Shown: in pieces, positions 35,443 to 44,994 of the stretch | Layout: each line of letters starts with the position of its first letter | Numbering within the stretch: the stretch's first letter is position 1 | Assembly: GCF_016595415.1 (NCBI RefSeq) | Contig: NZ_JAENIO010000018.1 | Coordinates: 1 to 64,000, forward strand | DNA: 64,000 nucleotides | From: Roseibacillus ishigakijimensis | Lineage (GTDB): Bacteria; Verrucomicrobiota; Verrucomicrobiia; Verrucomicrobiales; Akkermansiaceae | Reading direction: 5' to 3' | Made by a program: the position numbers and the translations under genes | The notes under the pieces: model-generated | What the model was told of the DNA's origin: nothing | Seen by the model: the letters and a program-made list of their open reading frames with translations, nothing else | Databases searched by the model: none

Positions 35443-35460
35443 GGCGGCCCGCAGGCCGCC
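35443..35460. terminator. Bidirectional Rho-independent terminator
   Basis: A perfect seven-base stem GGCGGCC/GGCCGCC with a CGCA loop lies between convergent genes. A-rich sequence precedes it and reads as TTTTT on the minus strand, so it suits the azurin transcript best. The plus-strand side is weaker. Confidence 0.75.
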
Positions 35461-35485
35461 TGAGAAAAACCTTTAGTCCAAGAGC

Positions 35486-35977
35486 TTACTTCGCTTCCAC
35501 CTTCATCACGCCTTTCATCAGAGCAGCGTGACCGGGGAAGGAGCAGATGTAAGGATACTCGCCGGGTGCGGGAGCAGTGAAAGTGACGGACGCCTCTTCA
35601 CCAGGGCCAAGCATTTTGGTGCTGGCCACCACCTTCGCGAGAAGGGCCTCATCCTTGGGCAGACCAGTGGTGTCCTTGTTCACCATGCTGGCGGCCGCGA
35701 AGGACATGGGCTCGGTGCCCGGCTGCAGAATCACGATGTTGTGCCCCATGGCAATTTTCGGAAGTTTGCCCACGTTCTTGAAGGTCAGAGCGACTGTTTC
35801 GCCCTCTTTCACAGTGAACTCGGCAGTATCGAACTTCATGGTGTCGTCGCCTGCGATAGTCACCTGCTGATCAGCGGCCTTGACCTCCGCCGCAGCGGCT
35901 TCCTTGGCTTCTTCAGCGACCACCACACTCATTTGGGCCGCCAAAGCGACTCCAGTTGCAATCATCAGTGTTTTCAT
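35486..35977 (-). CDS. Azurin-like cupredoxin
   Basis: 163 residues. The signal peptide ends around MSVVVAEEA, followed by a short Ala/Glu-rich linker. The type 1 copper ligands are visible: His in MGHNIVI, Cys and His in YICSFPGHA, and Met in AALMKG. The blue copper protein would shuttle electrons in the periplasm. The globin gene just upstream on the same strand suggests an operon and a possible link to nitric oxide or low-oxygen respiration (inference). Strong terminator downstream. Confidence 0.92.
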   Translation of the reverse strand: MKTLMIATGVALAAQMSVVVAEEAKEAAAAEVKAADQQVTIAGDDTMKFDTAEFTVKEGETVALTFKNVGKLPKIAMGHNIVILQPGTEPMSFAAASMVNKDTTGLPKDEALLAKVVASTKMLGPGEEASVTFTAPAPGEYPYICSFPGHAALMKGVMKVEAK

Positions 35978-36040
35978 GTTTGAGAAAGATGCCCATTCTA
36001 CGAGCGAAATCAAAAGATTATTCAAAGGAATGCCCTTTCC

Positions 36041-36415
36041 TCAGCGGTTGCGCATGAAATCGGCCACCCCAGCGAAGAAGGTCATCATCGCAGCGGCCGT
36101 GTCGGGAGCAACATTCTCTTCTTCAAGGGCACCTGCCATCAGCTCCAGCCAGCGGTCACGCTCGCTCTCCCCGATGCGGAAAGGCATGTGGCGCATGCGG
36201 AGACGCGGGTGCCCCCGCTCTTGCAGGTAGGTGGGATCTTGTCCGAAGCGAAAGCGCAGGAAGAGGGCGAGTCGACGCTCCGAGCCCTCCCAATCATGGT
36301 CAGGATACATGGGCCCGATGAGGCGATCGGCGCGGATCCTGCGGTAAAAAGCCGCGGTGAGACGATCGAAACCCTCCGCCCCCAGTTCCTGCCAAATTTT
36401 TTCTTCGTCCATCAT
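36041..36415 (-). CDS. Group II truncated hemoglobin
   Basis: About 124 residues. RLRMRHMPFRIG holds the proximal His, RDRWLELM the Trp of helix G that marks group II, and YPDHDWEGSERRLALFL the E-helix region. Such globins bind oxygen or detoxify nitric oxide and peroxide. The adjacent azurin could supply electrons only across the membrane, so a direct link is uncertain. Two tandem ATGs (36415 and 36412) are possible starts. Confidence 0.88.
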   Translation of the reverse strand: MMDEEKIWQELGAEGFDRLTAAFYRRIRADRLIGPMYPDHDWEGSERRLALFLRFRFGQDPTYLQERGHPRLRMRHMPFRIGESERDRWLELMAGALEEENVAPDTAAAMMTFFAGVADFMRNR

Positions 36416-36574
36416 TTCAAATCGACGGAATGAGCCCGCCTGCAAAAGACCATCTCCTCTTCCCGTAAACTTTCAAGACTTGCCTCATCACGAAAATCTA
36501 GCTTGGGTGAGCGTGGCTAGGGACACGTCCCCCTTGCGGTGACGCTTCCCTACCAAACCTTCCCCCCTTTATCC

Positions 36575-39175
36575 ATGTCTGAAGACAATCCTACATTCGA
36601 AGTGCTGCCTGCGGAAGAAGTGGAGCAATTGCTGCCCGCCTATAGCCAATTGTCCTTTCTTGCCCAAGGCGGCATGGCGGCTGTTTACCGCGGGGTGCAG
36701 ACTTCTCTGGACCGGCCCGTGGCCATCAAGCTGCTGCCCCGCGAGTTCGGGACCAGCGAATCCTTTCGCCTGCGCTTTGTGGCCGAAGGCAAGGCCATGG
36801 CCAAGCTGAACCACCCCAATCTTGTCGGCATCTTCGACTTTGGAGAAGTGGATGGCCTTCTCTATCTGGTGATGGAGTATGTGGAGGGCAAAACCCTGTA
36901 TCATGACACCTATGGCACACAGGTTGATGAATACCGGGCGCTGGAAATTTGCGCCAAGGTCGCCGATGGGCTGGCCCATGCCCACGAGCACGGCATCCTG
37001 CACCGCGACATTAAGCCTGCCAACGTCTTGCTCAATGCCGAGGGAGAGCCCAAGCTGGGTGACTTTGGCCTCGCCGAGGAAGAGGAGCGGGCCGAGGGGG
37101 ATGATTTGGTCTTCGGCACTCCGGGCTACACCTCGCCGGAGGTGATGGCCAATCCGGCTGCGGCGGACGAAAAGGCGGACATCTACGCCATTGGGGTGAT
37201 GCTCTACGAACTGCTCACCACCCAGCTCCCCACGGACCCCTATCAAGCCCCCTCCCGAGTGGTGCAGAGCGATCCCCGCATCGACCCCATCATTGCCAAA
37301 GCAATTCAGCCCGACCCGACCTACCGCCACGCCACCGCACGCGAACTGGCAGAGCATCTCCATTCCGTGCTCGCCTCCATGAAGGCAGCCCCCCGGCGCC
37401 GATTAGCCACCGGCAGCCCCTCGGCCAGCCCGGCAGCAGTGAAAGTCGCCACTGGCGGCGCGCGCCCTCTGGTCACCCAGGCTGGTCCGGCCGCGGCCCT
37501 TCCCCCGCGCACTCCCCCCCGCAAGAAGTCGCAGACCGACTTTGTGCTCTTGCGGAATATGCTCATCATCATCGGCCTTTGCGTGGCCATCTTCGGAGCG
37601 TGGACCGCGCTCAAGCAAAAGGAGACCCTCACCGCCAAAGACAAAACCAAAAACGAGGAACTCAAGAAGCTGGAAGCCCGCAAGAAAGAGGCGGCCCGGC
37701 GCGCCGAAGCCAACCCCAATGGCTCCCTGAATGGTGGCACAATCACCACTCCTCCGGTAGCGAAAGAAGAAGCCCCTGCTCCCGCAGAGCCCGATCCCTT
37801 GGCCGGGCTATCCCCTGCCGAACAGCTGGCCGCACTGAAGGACCGCCTCGCCGCTGGCGATCACAGCAAGTTTCCTGAGGGGACCCGCCAGCGCGGGGCC
37901 TCGCACTACTTCTTGGTCGAAGAGCCCCTCTCCTGGTATCAGGCCATTGACTACGCCGAGCAGCATGGTGGACACCTGGCCATCGCCGCCAACCAAGACG
38001 ACCTGCGCTGGCTCTCGTCCCACCTCCCCGACGGAAAAAACTCCTGGCTGGGAGCAGGAGCCATTGCGCGCAATGACTGGGCTTGGCAGGACCAGGAAAT
38101 TCCCTTCAGCCTCGAAAAGCCCCGCACCAGCACCGGCACCGCCCTGATGGTGAATGCGGTCACGGTCTTGTGGGCCCGCCAGCCCGCCGAAGCCCAACCC
38201 TTCTTCATTCAATGGGACGAAGGCGACAAGGAGCCCCTGCGCGCCACCGAGCTCGCGACCATCGCACAGACCTTGGAAAGCAACAAACCAGTCTGGCCCG
38301 CGGGCACGGTCTCTTCCCTCGGCAAGCGCTACCTCATCCTGGCACAAGCGACTTCCCTCGCGGAGGCACTGGCCCAGGCCGAGCAAGCGGGCGGCACGCT
38401 GGCAGCAGCCAGTGACGAAATCGAAGGCAACTTTCTGCGGCAAATCACCAGCCAATCCGGGCTCTCTCACCTCTGGCTGGGAGCACAATATCGGGAAGGC
38501 AACTGGCAATGGCTCACTGGGGAACCCTGGGAATTCGCCCAGTGGAAAGAGGGCTTTCCCAAGGAAGATCCCGAGCTGGCCGGCCTCCTCGTCACTCCCG
38601 AGGGGTGGCAAAACGAGCATCCCGGAGAGCCGGTGGGCGGATTCATCATCGAGTGGTCCAAGGATGCCGAAGGGCTCTCCGCCCACGACTTGGCACCCAG
38701 TGCTCCCAGCGAGATGACCGTGCTTAAAAGCAAAGCGGTGGAGATGCTGCAGGAAAATCGCCGGGCCCACCTCAAGCGCATCGCCGACAACGTGACAGCC
38801 CAAGGCATGTCGCTCCGCCAATGGCTGCGCAATATTCCCAAGGAGGAGGCCACCACTCTGGCCGGGCGGTATGAAGCCTACCAAACCACCCTGGACCAAG
38901 CAGCTCCCTACCTCCCGGATCCCGCCGAAGTGACAGGTTTGCCAGCGGAAGCGATGAAAATTCTCCACCGCCACCATCAGCAGCAGAAGGACTACCTGGC
39001 CTCCTTCCATCAGGAAGCCGATGTCATCCGGGCTGCCTACCTGAAGCGGGCACAAGCCGAACACCAGAAACTGACCGAACGGGGGCTGAACTCCCGCTTG
39101 GCCACCCTGGAGGAAGAAATGGCCGCAGCGGGCACAGACGGAGAAAGCTTCGTCGCCCACATTCTGGGAGAATAG
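36575..39175 (+). CDS. Transmembrane Ser/Thr kinase with two extracytoplasmic C-type-lectin-like domains
   Basis: About 866 residues. Residues ~20-285 are a complete Hanks kinase: LAQGGMAAVYRG, AIKLLP, HRDIKPANVLL, GDFGLA, FGTPGYTSPEV. A membrane helix spans ~328-347, followed by a Lys/Glu-rich coiled segment. Two lectin-like domains follow: ~440-540 (YQAIDYAEQHGGHLA, SWLGAGAI, WAWQDQE) and ~582-692 (ALAQAEQAGGTLAAA, HLWLGAQYREGNWQWL, GFIIEWSK). Both lack cysteines and a clear calcium motif. The C-terminal ~150 residues are helical. The layout suggests a receptor kinase sensing a surface ligand. Confidence 0.87.
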   Translation: MSEDNPTFEVLPAEEVEQLLPAYSQLSFLAQGGMAAVYRGVQTSLDRPVAIKLLPREFGTSESFRLRFVAEGKAMAKLNHPNLVGIFDFGEVDGLLYLVMEYVEGKTLYHDTYGTQVDEYRALEICAKVADGLAHAHEHGILHRDIKPANVLLNAEGEPKLGDFGLAEEEERAEGDDLVFGTPGYTSPEVMANPAAADEKADIYAIGVMLYELLTTQLPTDPYQAPSRVVQSDPRIDPIIAKAIQPDPTYRHATARELAEHLHSVLASMKAAPRRRLATGSPSASPAAVKVATGGARPLVTQAGPAAALPPRTPPRKKSQTDFVLLRNMLIIIGLCVAIFGAWTALKQKETLTAKDKTKNEELKKLEARKKEAARRAEANPNGSLNGGTITTPPVAKEEAPAPAEPDPLAGLSPAEQLAALKDRLAAGDHSKFPEGTRQRGASHYFLVEEPLSWYQAIDYAEQHGGHLAIAANQDDLRWLSSHLPDGKNSWLGAGAIARNDWAWQDQEIPFSLEKPRTSTGTALMVNAVTVLWARQPAEAQPFFIQWDEGDKEPLRATELATIAQTLESNKPVWPAGTVSSLGKRYLILAQATSLAEALAQAEQAGGTLAAASDEIEGNFLRQITSQSGLSHLWLGAQYREGNWQWLTGEPWEFAQWKEGFPKEDPELAGLLVTPEGWQNEHPGEPVGGFIIEWSKDAEGLSAHDLAPSAPSEMTVLKSKAVEMLQENRRAHLKRIADNVTAQGMSLRQWLRNIPKEEATTLAGRYEAYQTTLDQAAPYLPDPAEVTGLPAEAMKILHRHHQQQKDYLASFHQEADVIRAAYLKRAQAEHQKLTERGLNSRLATLEEEMAAAGTDGESFVAHILGE

Positions 39176-39200
39176 CCGCGCGGGCCTCAAGCGCCTCCCT

Positions 39201-39698
39201 TCATCGGGACGAGCGCTGCAGGCGACGGGGCTGGAACTTGTCCTTGGCCCGCTTTTCCTCCGTCCAATGCGGTCCATCAGCGGCATCCTCGCCATGGGTA
39301 TCGAAGCGCAGACCCGCAACCGTGATGAAGACATGCCCGGTTCGCACCCAGATGGTGAGATGTTCCCCTTCCCCGGCCTCGCCGAAGGTCAGAAAGCCCT
39401 TTGAAGCTCGCACGCCCTTCATGACCCCCATTTCCCGCAGGAGGAAGCTGGCGGCCCCGGAGCAATCATATCCGGTATCCTCATAGACCCCGTGTCCTCC
39501 CCCCCACTTGTAAGGTTTGCCCACAATCTTGTTCCCGGCAGCGACTGCCTTTTTGACCATCTCAGGCGCATGCCCGGCAGCCTGGGCTTTGCCAGAAGGA
39601 AGAAGGGTGACCAGTGGGGAGGAACCTTCGGCCTGGCTCACCGAGATCCACGCCCAGAGAAGGCCAGCCACAAGAGCGAAACGAAAGAGAGTCTGCAT
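39201..39698 (-). CDS. NlpC/P60-like cell-wall cysteine peptidase (small, secreted)
   Basis: 165 residues. The signal peptide ends near SVSQAEG. The core GKPYKWGGGHG followed by GYDCSGAASFLLREMG gives the catalytic Cys in the standard NlpC/P60 context, and GHVFITVAG supplies the His. Such enzymes cleave gamma-D-glutamyl-meso-diaminopimelate bonds in peptidoglycan. The arrangement around the Cys is more compact than in typical P60 domains. It converges with the lectin-kinase gene. Confidence 0.8.
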   Translation of the reverse strand: MQTLFRFALVAGLLWAWISVSQAEGSSPLVTLLPSGKAQAAGHAPEMVKKAVAAGNKIVGKPYKWGGGHGVYEDTGYDCSGAASFLLREMGVMKGVRASKGFLTFGEAGEGEHLTIWVRTGHVFITVAGLRFDTHGEDAADGPHWTEEKRAKDKFQPRRLQRSSR

Positions 39699-39746
39699 GA
39701 CACCCTATCGACCGCAAAAAGACGGCCAAAATTCAGAAAAAATGTC

Positions 39747-40367
39747 TCAGGAGGACCGCATCCAGTCCACCACCTGGGCCAGAGCGCGCCCCCGGTGGCT
39801 CATGCTATTTTTAATCTCACCGCCCAGTTCCGCAAAGGTCTTCTCATACCCTTCGGGAATGAAGTAGGGATCATAGCCAAAGCCTTCGGAACCACGGGGA
39901 GTCGGGATCAAGCGCCCCTCCACCGCCCCTGCGAACTCCGCCAGAGCCTGCCCCTCCCGGGCCAGCACCATCACACAACGAAAGCGCCCGCTGCGCTGGT
40001 CCTCCGGCACCTGGGGCAGCTCCCGCTCCAAGCGGGCATTGTTTTTCAGGTGATTGCCTTCCTCCCCTCCGTAGCTGGACGACCACACGCCGGGCTCTCC
40101 CCCGAGGCCATCAACCTCCAGCCCCGAATCATCAGCCAGCACCAATCCAGCAACCTCCCGGCTGATGCCGACCGCTTTCAGAGTGGCATTCTCGGAAAAT
40201 GTGCTTCCCGTCTCCTCCACTTCGGGCAAAGCCACGCCTTCCGCTTCCAGCTCGTTCACATCCACCACCTCGCAAACACCCCGCAGCATTTCACGAATTT
40301 CGATGGTCTTCTTGCGATTGCGGGTGGCTACGATGAGGCGTTGATCGGGTGAGGCCGGGTCAGTCAT
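39747..40367 (-). CDS. rdgB: XTP/dITP diphosphatase (HAM1/RdgB family)
   Basis: 206 residues from ATG 40367; a GTG at 40376 is also possible. LIVATRNRKKTIEI, ETGSTFSENATLKA, VLADDSGLEVDGLGGEPGV and GSEGFGYDPYFIPEGY are the conserved family motifs. It cleans non-canonical purine nucleotides such as XTP and dITP from the pool. The late SHRGRAL motif is present. Confidence 0.95.
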   Translation of the reverse strand: MTDPASPDQRLIVATRNRKKTIEIREMLRGVCEVVDVNELEAEGVALPEVEETGSTFSENATLKAVGISREVAGLVLADDSGLEVDGLGGEPGVWSSSYGGEEGNHLKNNARLERELPQVPEDQRSGRFRCVMVLAREGQALAEFAGAVEGRLIPTPRGSEGFGYDPYFIPEGYEKTFAELGGEIKNSMSHRGRALAQVVDWMRSS

Positions 40368-40434
40368 GACCCTCACAAAGCAAAAGATGCCTTTTTAGGG
40401 AAATAAAATCGCCGGGCCGGGCGTCCTAGGGGGG

Positions 40435-40875
40435 ATGAAAGCAATTTTGACGACCTTCACTCTTCTTTTGACCGCAGCCTTCGCCTTGGCAGAAAAAGAA
40501 GGCTGGACCACCGATTTGGAAAAAGCGTTCTCGGAAGCCAAAAAGAGCGACAAAGACGTGTTGGTGGAATTCACCGGTTCGGACTGGTGCCCGCCCTGCA
40601 TCATGATGAAAAAGAACGTCTTTTCGAAAGAGGAGTTTCTCAGCAAAGCTAGCGAAGACTTCATCCTGGTGGAGCTCGACTTCCCCAATGGAGACGAAAA
40701 GCTGAAGGAAAAGAACATGCCCTACGCAAAAAAATACGCCATCGAAGGATTTCCGACTGTGATTTTGTTTGACTCTAGTGGTGAGGAATACGACCGCTTC
40801 TTCGCCTCGGCCCACCCCTCGGTGGAGAAGTTTCTCGCCCACCTCGAGAGTGCGCAGGCGGCCGCTAAAGAATGA
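40435..40875 (+). CDS. Secreted thioredoxin-fold protein
   Basis: 146 residues with a cleavable signal peptide (AAFALAEKE). FTGSDWCPPCIMMKK is a CxxC thioredoxin active site with Pro-Pro between the cysteines, and EGFPTVILFD contains the cis-Pro loop. This DUF255/thioredoxin_7-like type acts on periplasmic thiols. It is followed by a strong terminator, so it is probably monocistronic. Confidence 0.9.
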   Translation: MKAILTTFTLLLTAAFALAEKEGWTTDLEKAFSEAKKSDKDVLVEFTGSDWCPPCIMMKKNVFSKEEFLSKASEDFILVELDFPNGDEKLKEKNMPYAKKYAIEGFPTVILFDSSGEEYDRFFASAHPSVEKFLAHLESAQAAAKE

Positions 40876-40940
40876 ATTTCCCGGTAATTGTTGTGTGTGT
40901 GTAAATGGTTCGGATTCCCCCCGAACCCTCATGGTAAGAA

Positions 40941-40980
40941 GCCCCGCTCGGTCTAGCCAAGACCGGGCGGGGTTTTCTTT
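40941..40980 (+). terminator. Strong Rho-independent terminator after the thioredoxin gene
   Basis: CCCCGC-T-CGGTCT pairs with AGACCG-G-GCGGGG, about 13 bases of stem with one mismatch, followed by TTTTCTTTTTT. Confidence 0.88.
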
Positions 40981-41070
40981 TTTCTCCCGGGAAGGCCTGC
41001 TGTGAACTTGTCAACAAAGGGAAAATGGGCTTGAATAAAAGACGGTCCCCCAAGGGTCATACCCACCGAC

Positions 41071-42159
41071 ATGAAAGCGTTCCTCCCAATTCTGGCAGCC
41101 CTCCTCGCGCTGCCCCTCCTCTCCTCCTGTGTCGCTCCGACCGGATATGGGGTCACCTACAGCACCGGTAGCTACGGGGGCTACAACAGCTATGGCTCCA
41201 GCGTAGGCATTATTTCCACCTCCCATTCCCGTTGGGGTTATGATCCCTATTACCGGTCCTACTACGACTATTCTCTGGGCAAATACTACAATCTCGGCTC
41301 GGGGCGCTACTACAGCACCCTGCCCCGCCGCTACAGCACTCCCTATTATCCCAGTCACTATCGCCGTGGCACCGCCCTACGCTGTCCCACCAACCTGCCC
41401 CACCTCCATACCAGCTATCGCCGTCCCTCGGAGGGTTTTGTGAATACCAGCCACTCCCGCTGGGCCTACGACCCCTATCGACGCAGCTATTTTGACCGGC
41501 AGAACAATCGCTACTACGACACCTCGCGGGGGCGCTACTACGATTCCCTGCCCCAGCGCCACAGCAAGCCCTCCTACCCATCGGGCCACCGCTCGGGCAA
41601 ACCCGTGCAAGTCCACAACCGCCTGCCCTACGTTAATCATCGCACCGAGAGCAATCACTCCCGCCGCGACCGCGATGATGATCGCAACCGCTATCAGCGC
41701 CCCACCCGCACGCAAAGTCCCGTCTTCCCCAACCACCGGAATCAACCCGGGCAGCAGACGCGGCCGGATGACCGCTACCGCTCCCAAAATCGTGACTTCA
41801 CCCGCGAGGGGTCCAGCTCGTCCCGAAGCTATCCCCGCCGCTCGGCGAGCGAGCCCACCTTCCACACTCGGTCCAGTGTAAACCGCAACGATTACCGCAA
41901 GGAAGCCATCAGCCGCCAACAGGAAGAAGTGCGCCGCCGCGTCATTGAGCGCTCCCGCCCGACCCCCACCGTGCGCCCCCAAGCCAACCCCTCCCGCGAA
42001 CGACAAATGCCCGCACGCCCGAGCCCGACGAATCGCAGTCAGGAGAATCGCCGCGAGCAACAGGCCAGACCCAGCCGCGAAAACAGCAACCGCAATGCCG
42101 ACAACCGGAGCAACCGCTCCTCCCATGACAATCGCCAGCGCGGCCGCCAGATTTTTTAG
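41071..42159 (+). CDS. Low-complexity Tyr/Arg/Ser-rich lipoprotein with an internal duplication
   Basis: 362 residues. The signal sequence ends in a lipobox LLSSCVAP. Residues ~45-110 and ~122-190 are two copies of a ~67-residue unit (TSHSRWGYDPYYRSYYD with later GRYYSTLPRRYS; NTSHSRWAYDPYRRSYFD with GRYYDSLPQRHS). From ~190 to the end the chain is disordered, rich in Arg, Asn, Ser, Gln and Pro, and strongly basic. It could bind polyanions such as LPS or surface polysaccharide. No family recognised. It is bounded by terminators on both sides. Confidence 0.72.
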   Translation: MKAFLPILAALLALPLLSSCVAPTGYGVTYSTGSYGGYNSYGSSVGIISTSHSRWGYDPYYRSYYDYSLGKYYNLGSGRYYSTLPRRYSTPYYPSHYRRGTALRCPTNLPHLHTSYRRPSEGFVNTSHSRWAYDPYRRSYFDRQNNRYYDTSRGRYYDSLPQRHSKPSYPSGHRSGKPVQVHNRLPYVNHRTESNHSRRDRDDDRNRYQRPTRTQSPVFPNHRNQPGQQTRPDDRYRSQNRDFTREGSSSSRSYPRRSASEPTFHTRSSVNRNDYRKEAISRQQEEVRRRVIERSRPTPTVRPQANPSRERQMPARPSPTNRSQENRREQQARPSRENSNRNADNRSNRSSHDNRQRGRQIF

Positions 42160-42179
42160 GATTGATTGTTTTTTGGTCC

Positions 42180-42216
42180 AAGCCGCCTCTCTCCCGTCGA
42201 GAGGCGGCTTTTTTTT
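42180..42216 (+). terminator. Rho-independent terminator after the Tyr/Arg-rich gene
   Basis: AGCCGCCTCTC pairs perfectly with GAGAGGCGGCT around a short CCGTC-type loop, then eight T residues follow. Confidence 0.9.
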
Positions 42217-42299
42217 GCCCGGAAAAGGTGAATCCCGCCGCCTGAGGCTCATAAGGCTGGACTCCGGTTGTCCTCTTCTGGTTTGTTCCCCGCGAAATC

Positions 42300-44834
42300 A
42301 TGTCTGACGAACGTTCCAAACCCTTTCCTTTCGACGAATTCGAACCCCGCTGGCAAAAGCGCTGGGCCGACGAAAAGACCTATCGCACCCCTGGTCCCGG
42401 CGAAGAGGGCTTCGATGCCAGCAAGCCAAAATACTTCGTCCTCGACATGTTTCCCTACCCTTCCGGCGCGGGACTCCACGTCGGCCACCCCGAAGGCTAC
42501 ACCGCCACCGACATCATCGGCCGCTACAAGCGCATGAACGGCTTCAACGTCCTGCACCCCATGGGTTGGGACGCCTTTGGCCTGCCCGCCGAGCAGTATG
42601 CCATCAAGACCGGCCAGCATCCCCGCGTCACCACCGAGGCCAATGTCGACAACTTCCGCCGCCAGCTGCAAGCCATCGGCTTCGCCTACGACTGGGACCG
42701 CGAGGTCAATACCACCGACCCCGGCTACGTGAAGTGGACCCAGTGGATCTTCCTGCAGCTCTACAAATCCTATTTCTGCGAAGAAAGCCAGAAGGCCCGC
42801 CCGGTGAGCGAGCTGGAGGAAAAAGGCTGGACCCGCGAGCAAATCGACGAGGTGCGCCTGGCCTTCATCCACGAAGCCCCCGTCAACTGGTCCCCCAGCA
42901 TGGGCACCGTCCTCGCCAACGAAGAAGTCGAGGAATGGAAGGCCAAGGGCGAGACCGTCGAGCGCCGCCCCCTGCGCCAATGGATGCTGCGCATCACCAA
43001 ATACGCCCAACGCCTCATCGACGAGCTCGAGCCCCTCGATTGGCCCGACTCCATCAAAGCCCTGCAGACCAACTGGATTGGCCGCAGTGAGGGAGCCGAA
43101 GTCGACTTTGAAGTTTCCGACCTCGAAGCGGAAACCATCACCGTTTTCACCACCCGTCCCGACACTTTGTTCGGAGCCACCTACATGGTCCTCGCCCCCG
43201 AGCATCCCTTGGTGGCAAAAATCACCACTCCCGAGCAAAAGGAGGCCGTCGCAGCCTACCAAGCGGCCTGCGCCAGCAAATCCGATCTCGAGCGCGGTGA
43301 CCTGAACAAAGACAAGAGCGGGGTCTTCACCGGAGGCTACGCCCTCAATCCCGTCAACGGCGAAGCCATCCCCATCTGGATCGCCGACTACGTAATGATG
43401 GGTTACGGCACCGGCGCCATCATGGCCGTGCCCGCGCACGACGAACGGGACTTCGAGTTTGCGAAGAAATTCGAGCTCCCGATTATTCAGGTCGTCTCAG
43501 AGAATCCAAAGGGGAATGACGGCGGGACGCCGGAGCTCCCTGAAGCAAGCTCCGCTCCCGGCACGGCTATCAACTCCGGCTTCCTCGATGGCCTGTCCAC
43601 TGCGGAGGCCAAGGCCAAGATGATCGACTGGCTGGAGGCCGAAGGCAAAGGCAAACGGCGCGTGAACTTCAAGCTGCGCGACTGGCTTTTCTCCCGTCAG
43701 CGTTACTGGGGTGAGCCCTTCCCTCTCCTTTGGGACAAGGAAACCGGCGAACACGCCCCTCTCCCCGAGGAAGAACTGCCCCTGCTGCAGCCCGAGATGG
43801 AGGACTTCAAGCCCACCGGCGATCCTCGCGGACCTTTGCTGAAGGCCACCGACTGGATCAACTACTCCGACCAATTCGAGCGCGAGACCAACACCATGCC
43901 CCAGTGGGCCGGGTCCTGCTGGTATTACCTGCGTTACTGCGATCCCAAGAACGAAGAGGCCTTCATTTCCAAAGAAGCGGAGCAGTATTGGAGTGGCGAA
44001 GATGCCCATGTCGACCTCTACATCGGCGGCACCGAGCACGCCGTGCTGCACCTGCTCTACGCCCGCTTCTGGCACAAGGTCCTCAACGACCTCGGCTACC
44101 TGAGCACCAAGGAGCCCTTCAAAAAACTGGTCAACCAGGGCCTCATCATGGGTGAGGACGGGCAAAAGATGTCCAAGTCCCTCGGCAACGTGGTCAATCC
44201 CGACGACGTCATCGAAGGCTATGGCGCGGACAGCCTGCGTCTCTACGAAATGTTCATGGGGCCGCTCGAGCAGGTGAAGCCCTGGTCCATGAAGGGCGTA
44301 GAGGGGGTCTCCCGCTTCCTGGCCAAGGTCTGGCGCTTGCGCGAAAAGGTATCAGTCGACACCAAACCCGATGACCTTCAGAAAATCACCCACGCCACCA
44401 TCAAGAAAGTCGGTGAAGACATCGAAGCCCTCCGCTTCAACACCGCTATCTCGGCCATGATGGAATGCGTGAACGCCTACACCAAGGCCGAGGCCGTGCC
44501 GCAAGACCTCTTCCTCGACTTCCTGCGCATCCTCAATCCCTTTGCCCCCCACCTGACCGAGGAGCTGAACTCTCAGCTCGGTCAAACCGCATTGCTTAGC
44601 GAGCAAGCGTGGCCGAAATACGACGAAGCGCTCTTGGTGGAGTCGGAAATCACCATCATCGTGCAGGTGAATGGCAAGCTGCGCGCCAAGCTGCAGGTCC
44701 CCGCCGAGATGAGCAAAGGCGACCTCGAGGCCACCGCGCTGGCCGAGCCCAAGGTGCAGGCCCACACCGATGGCAAGACGATCCGCAAGGTCATCGTCGT
44801 GCCCGGCAAGCTGGTCAATATCGTAGCGAATTAA
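42300..44834 (+). CDS. leuS: Leucyl-tRNA synthetase
   Basis: 844 residues, near the usual bacterial length. The class I signature is [18 protein letters not shown] (HIGH equivalent HVGH) and the KMSKS loop is [10 protein letters not shown]. The CP1 editing domain shows [12 protein letters not shown] and a later HDERDFEFA. The C-terminal domain ends in [15 protein letters not shown]. It charges tRNA-Leu in the cytoplasm. No T-box or leader is recognised in the upstream 80 bases, which mainly hold the previous terminator. Confidence 0.97.
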   Translation: MSDERSKPFPFDEFEPRWQKRWADEKTYRTPGPGEEGFDASKPKYFVLDMFPYPSGAGLHVGHPEGYTATDIIGRYKRMNGFNVLHPMGWDAFGLPAEQYAIKTGQHPRVTTEANVDNFRRQLQAIGFAYDWDREVNTTDPGYVKWTQWIFLQLYKSYFCEESQKARPVSELEEKGWTREQIDEVRLAFIHEAPVNWSPSMGTVLANEEVEEWKAKGETVERRPLRQWMLRITKYAQRLIDELEPLDWPDSIKALQTNWIGRSEGAEVDFEVSDLEAETITVFTTRPDTLFGATYMVLAPEHPLVAKITTPEQKEAVAAYQAACASKSDLERGDLNKDKSGVFTGGYALNPVNGEAIPIWIADYVMMGYGTGAIMAVPAHDERDFEFAKKFELPIIQVVSENPKGNDGGTPELPEASSAPGTAINSGFLDGLSTAEAKAKMIDWLEAEGKGKRRVNFKLRDWLFSRQRYWGEPFPLLWDKETGEHAPLPEEELPLLQPEMEDFKPTGDPRGPLLKATDWINYSDQFERETNTMPQWAGSCWYYLRYCDPKNEEAFISKEAEQYWSGEDAHVDLYIGGTEHAVLHLLYARFWHKVLNDLGYLSTKEPFKKLVNQGLIMGEDGQKMSKSLGNVVNPDDVIEGYGADSLRLYEMFMGPLEQVKPWSMKGVEGVSRFLAKVWRLREKVSVDTKPDDLQKITHATIKKVGEDIEALRFNTAISAMMECVNAYTKAEAVPQDLFLDFLRILNPFAPHLTEELNSQLGQTALLSEQAWPKYDEALLVESEITIIVQVNGKLRAKLQVPAEMSKGDLEATALAEPKVQAHTDGKTIRKVIVVPGKLVNIVAN

Positions 44835-44994
44835 TTTAAGCCCGGCCAAGGTGTTTCGTTTTCCTCAAATCCTTCGCAGAAATCGGAACACCTTACTTTC
44901 ATCTTATTCTTAATCAAGAAAATACACCCCCACCAAAAATAGACGGGGAAAAATCACATGGAGGAGCCCGTATTACTGGGTAACTCTGTCCATC

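Noticed and set aside
41071-42159. Repetitive DNA that might be a CRISPR or minisatellite.
   Set aside because: The repetition is at protein level (two ~67-residue units with codon differences) inside a single lipoprotein gene; there are no regular short repeats with unique spacers.
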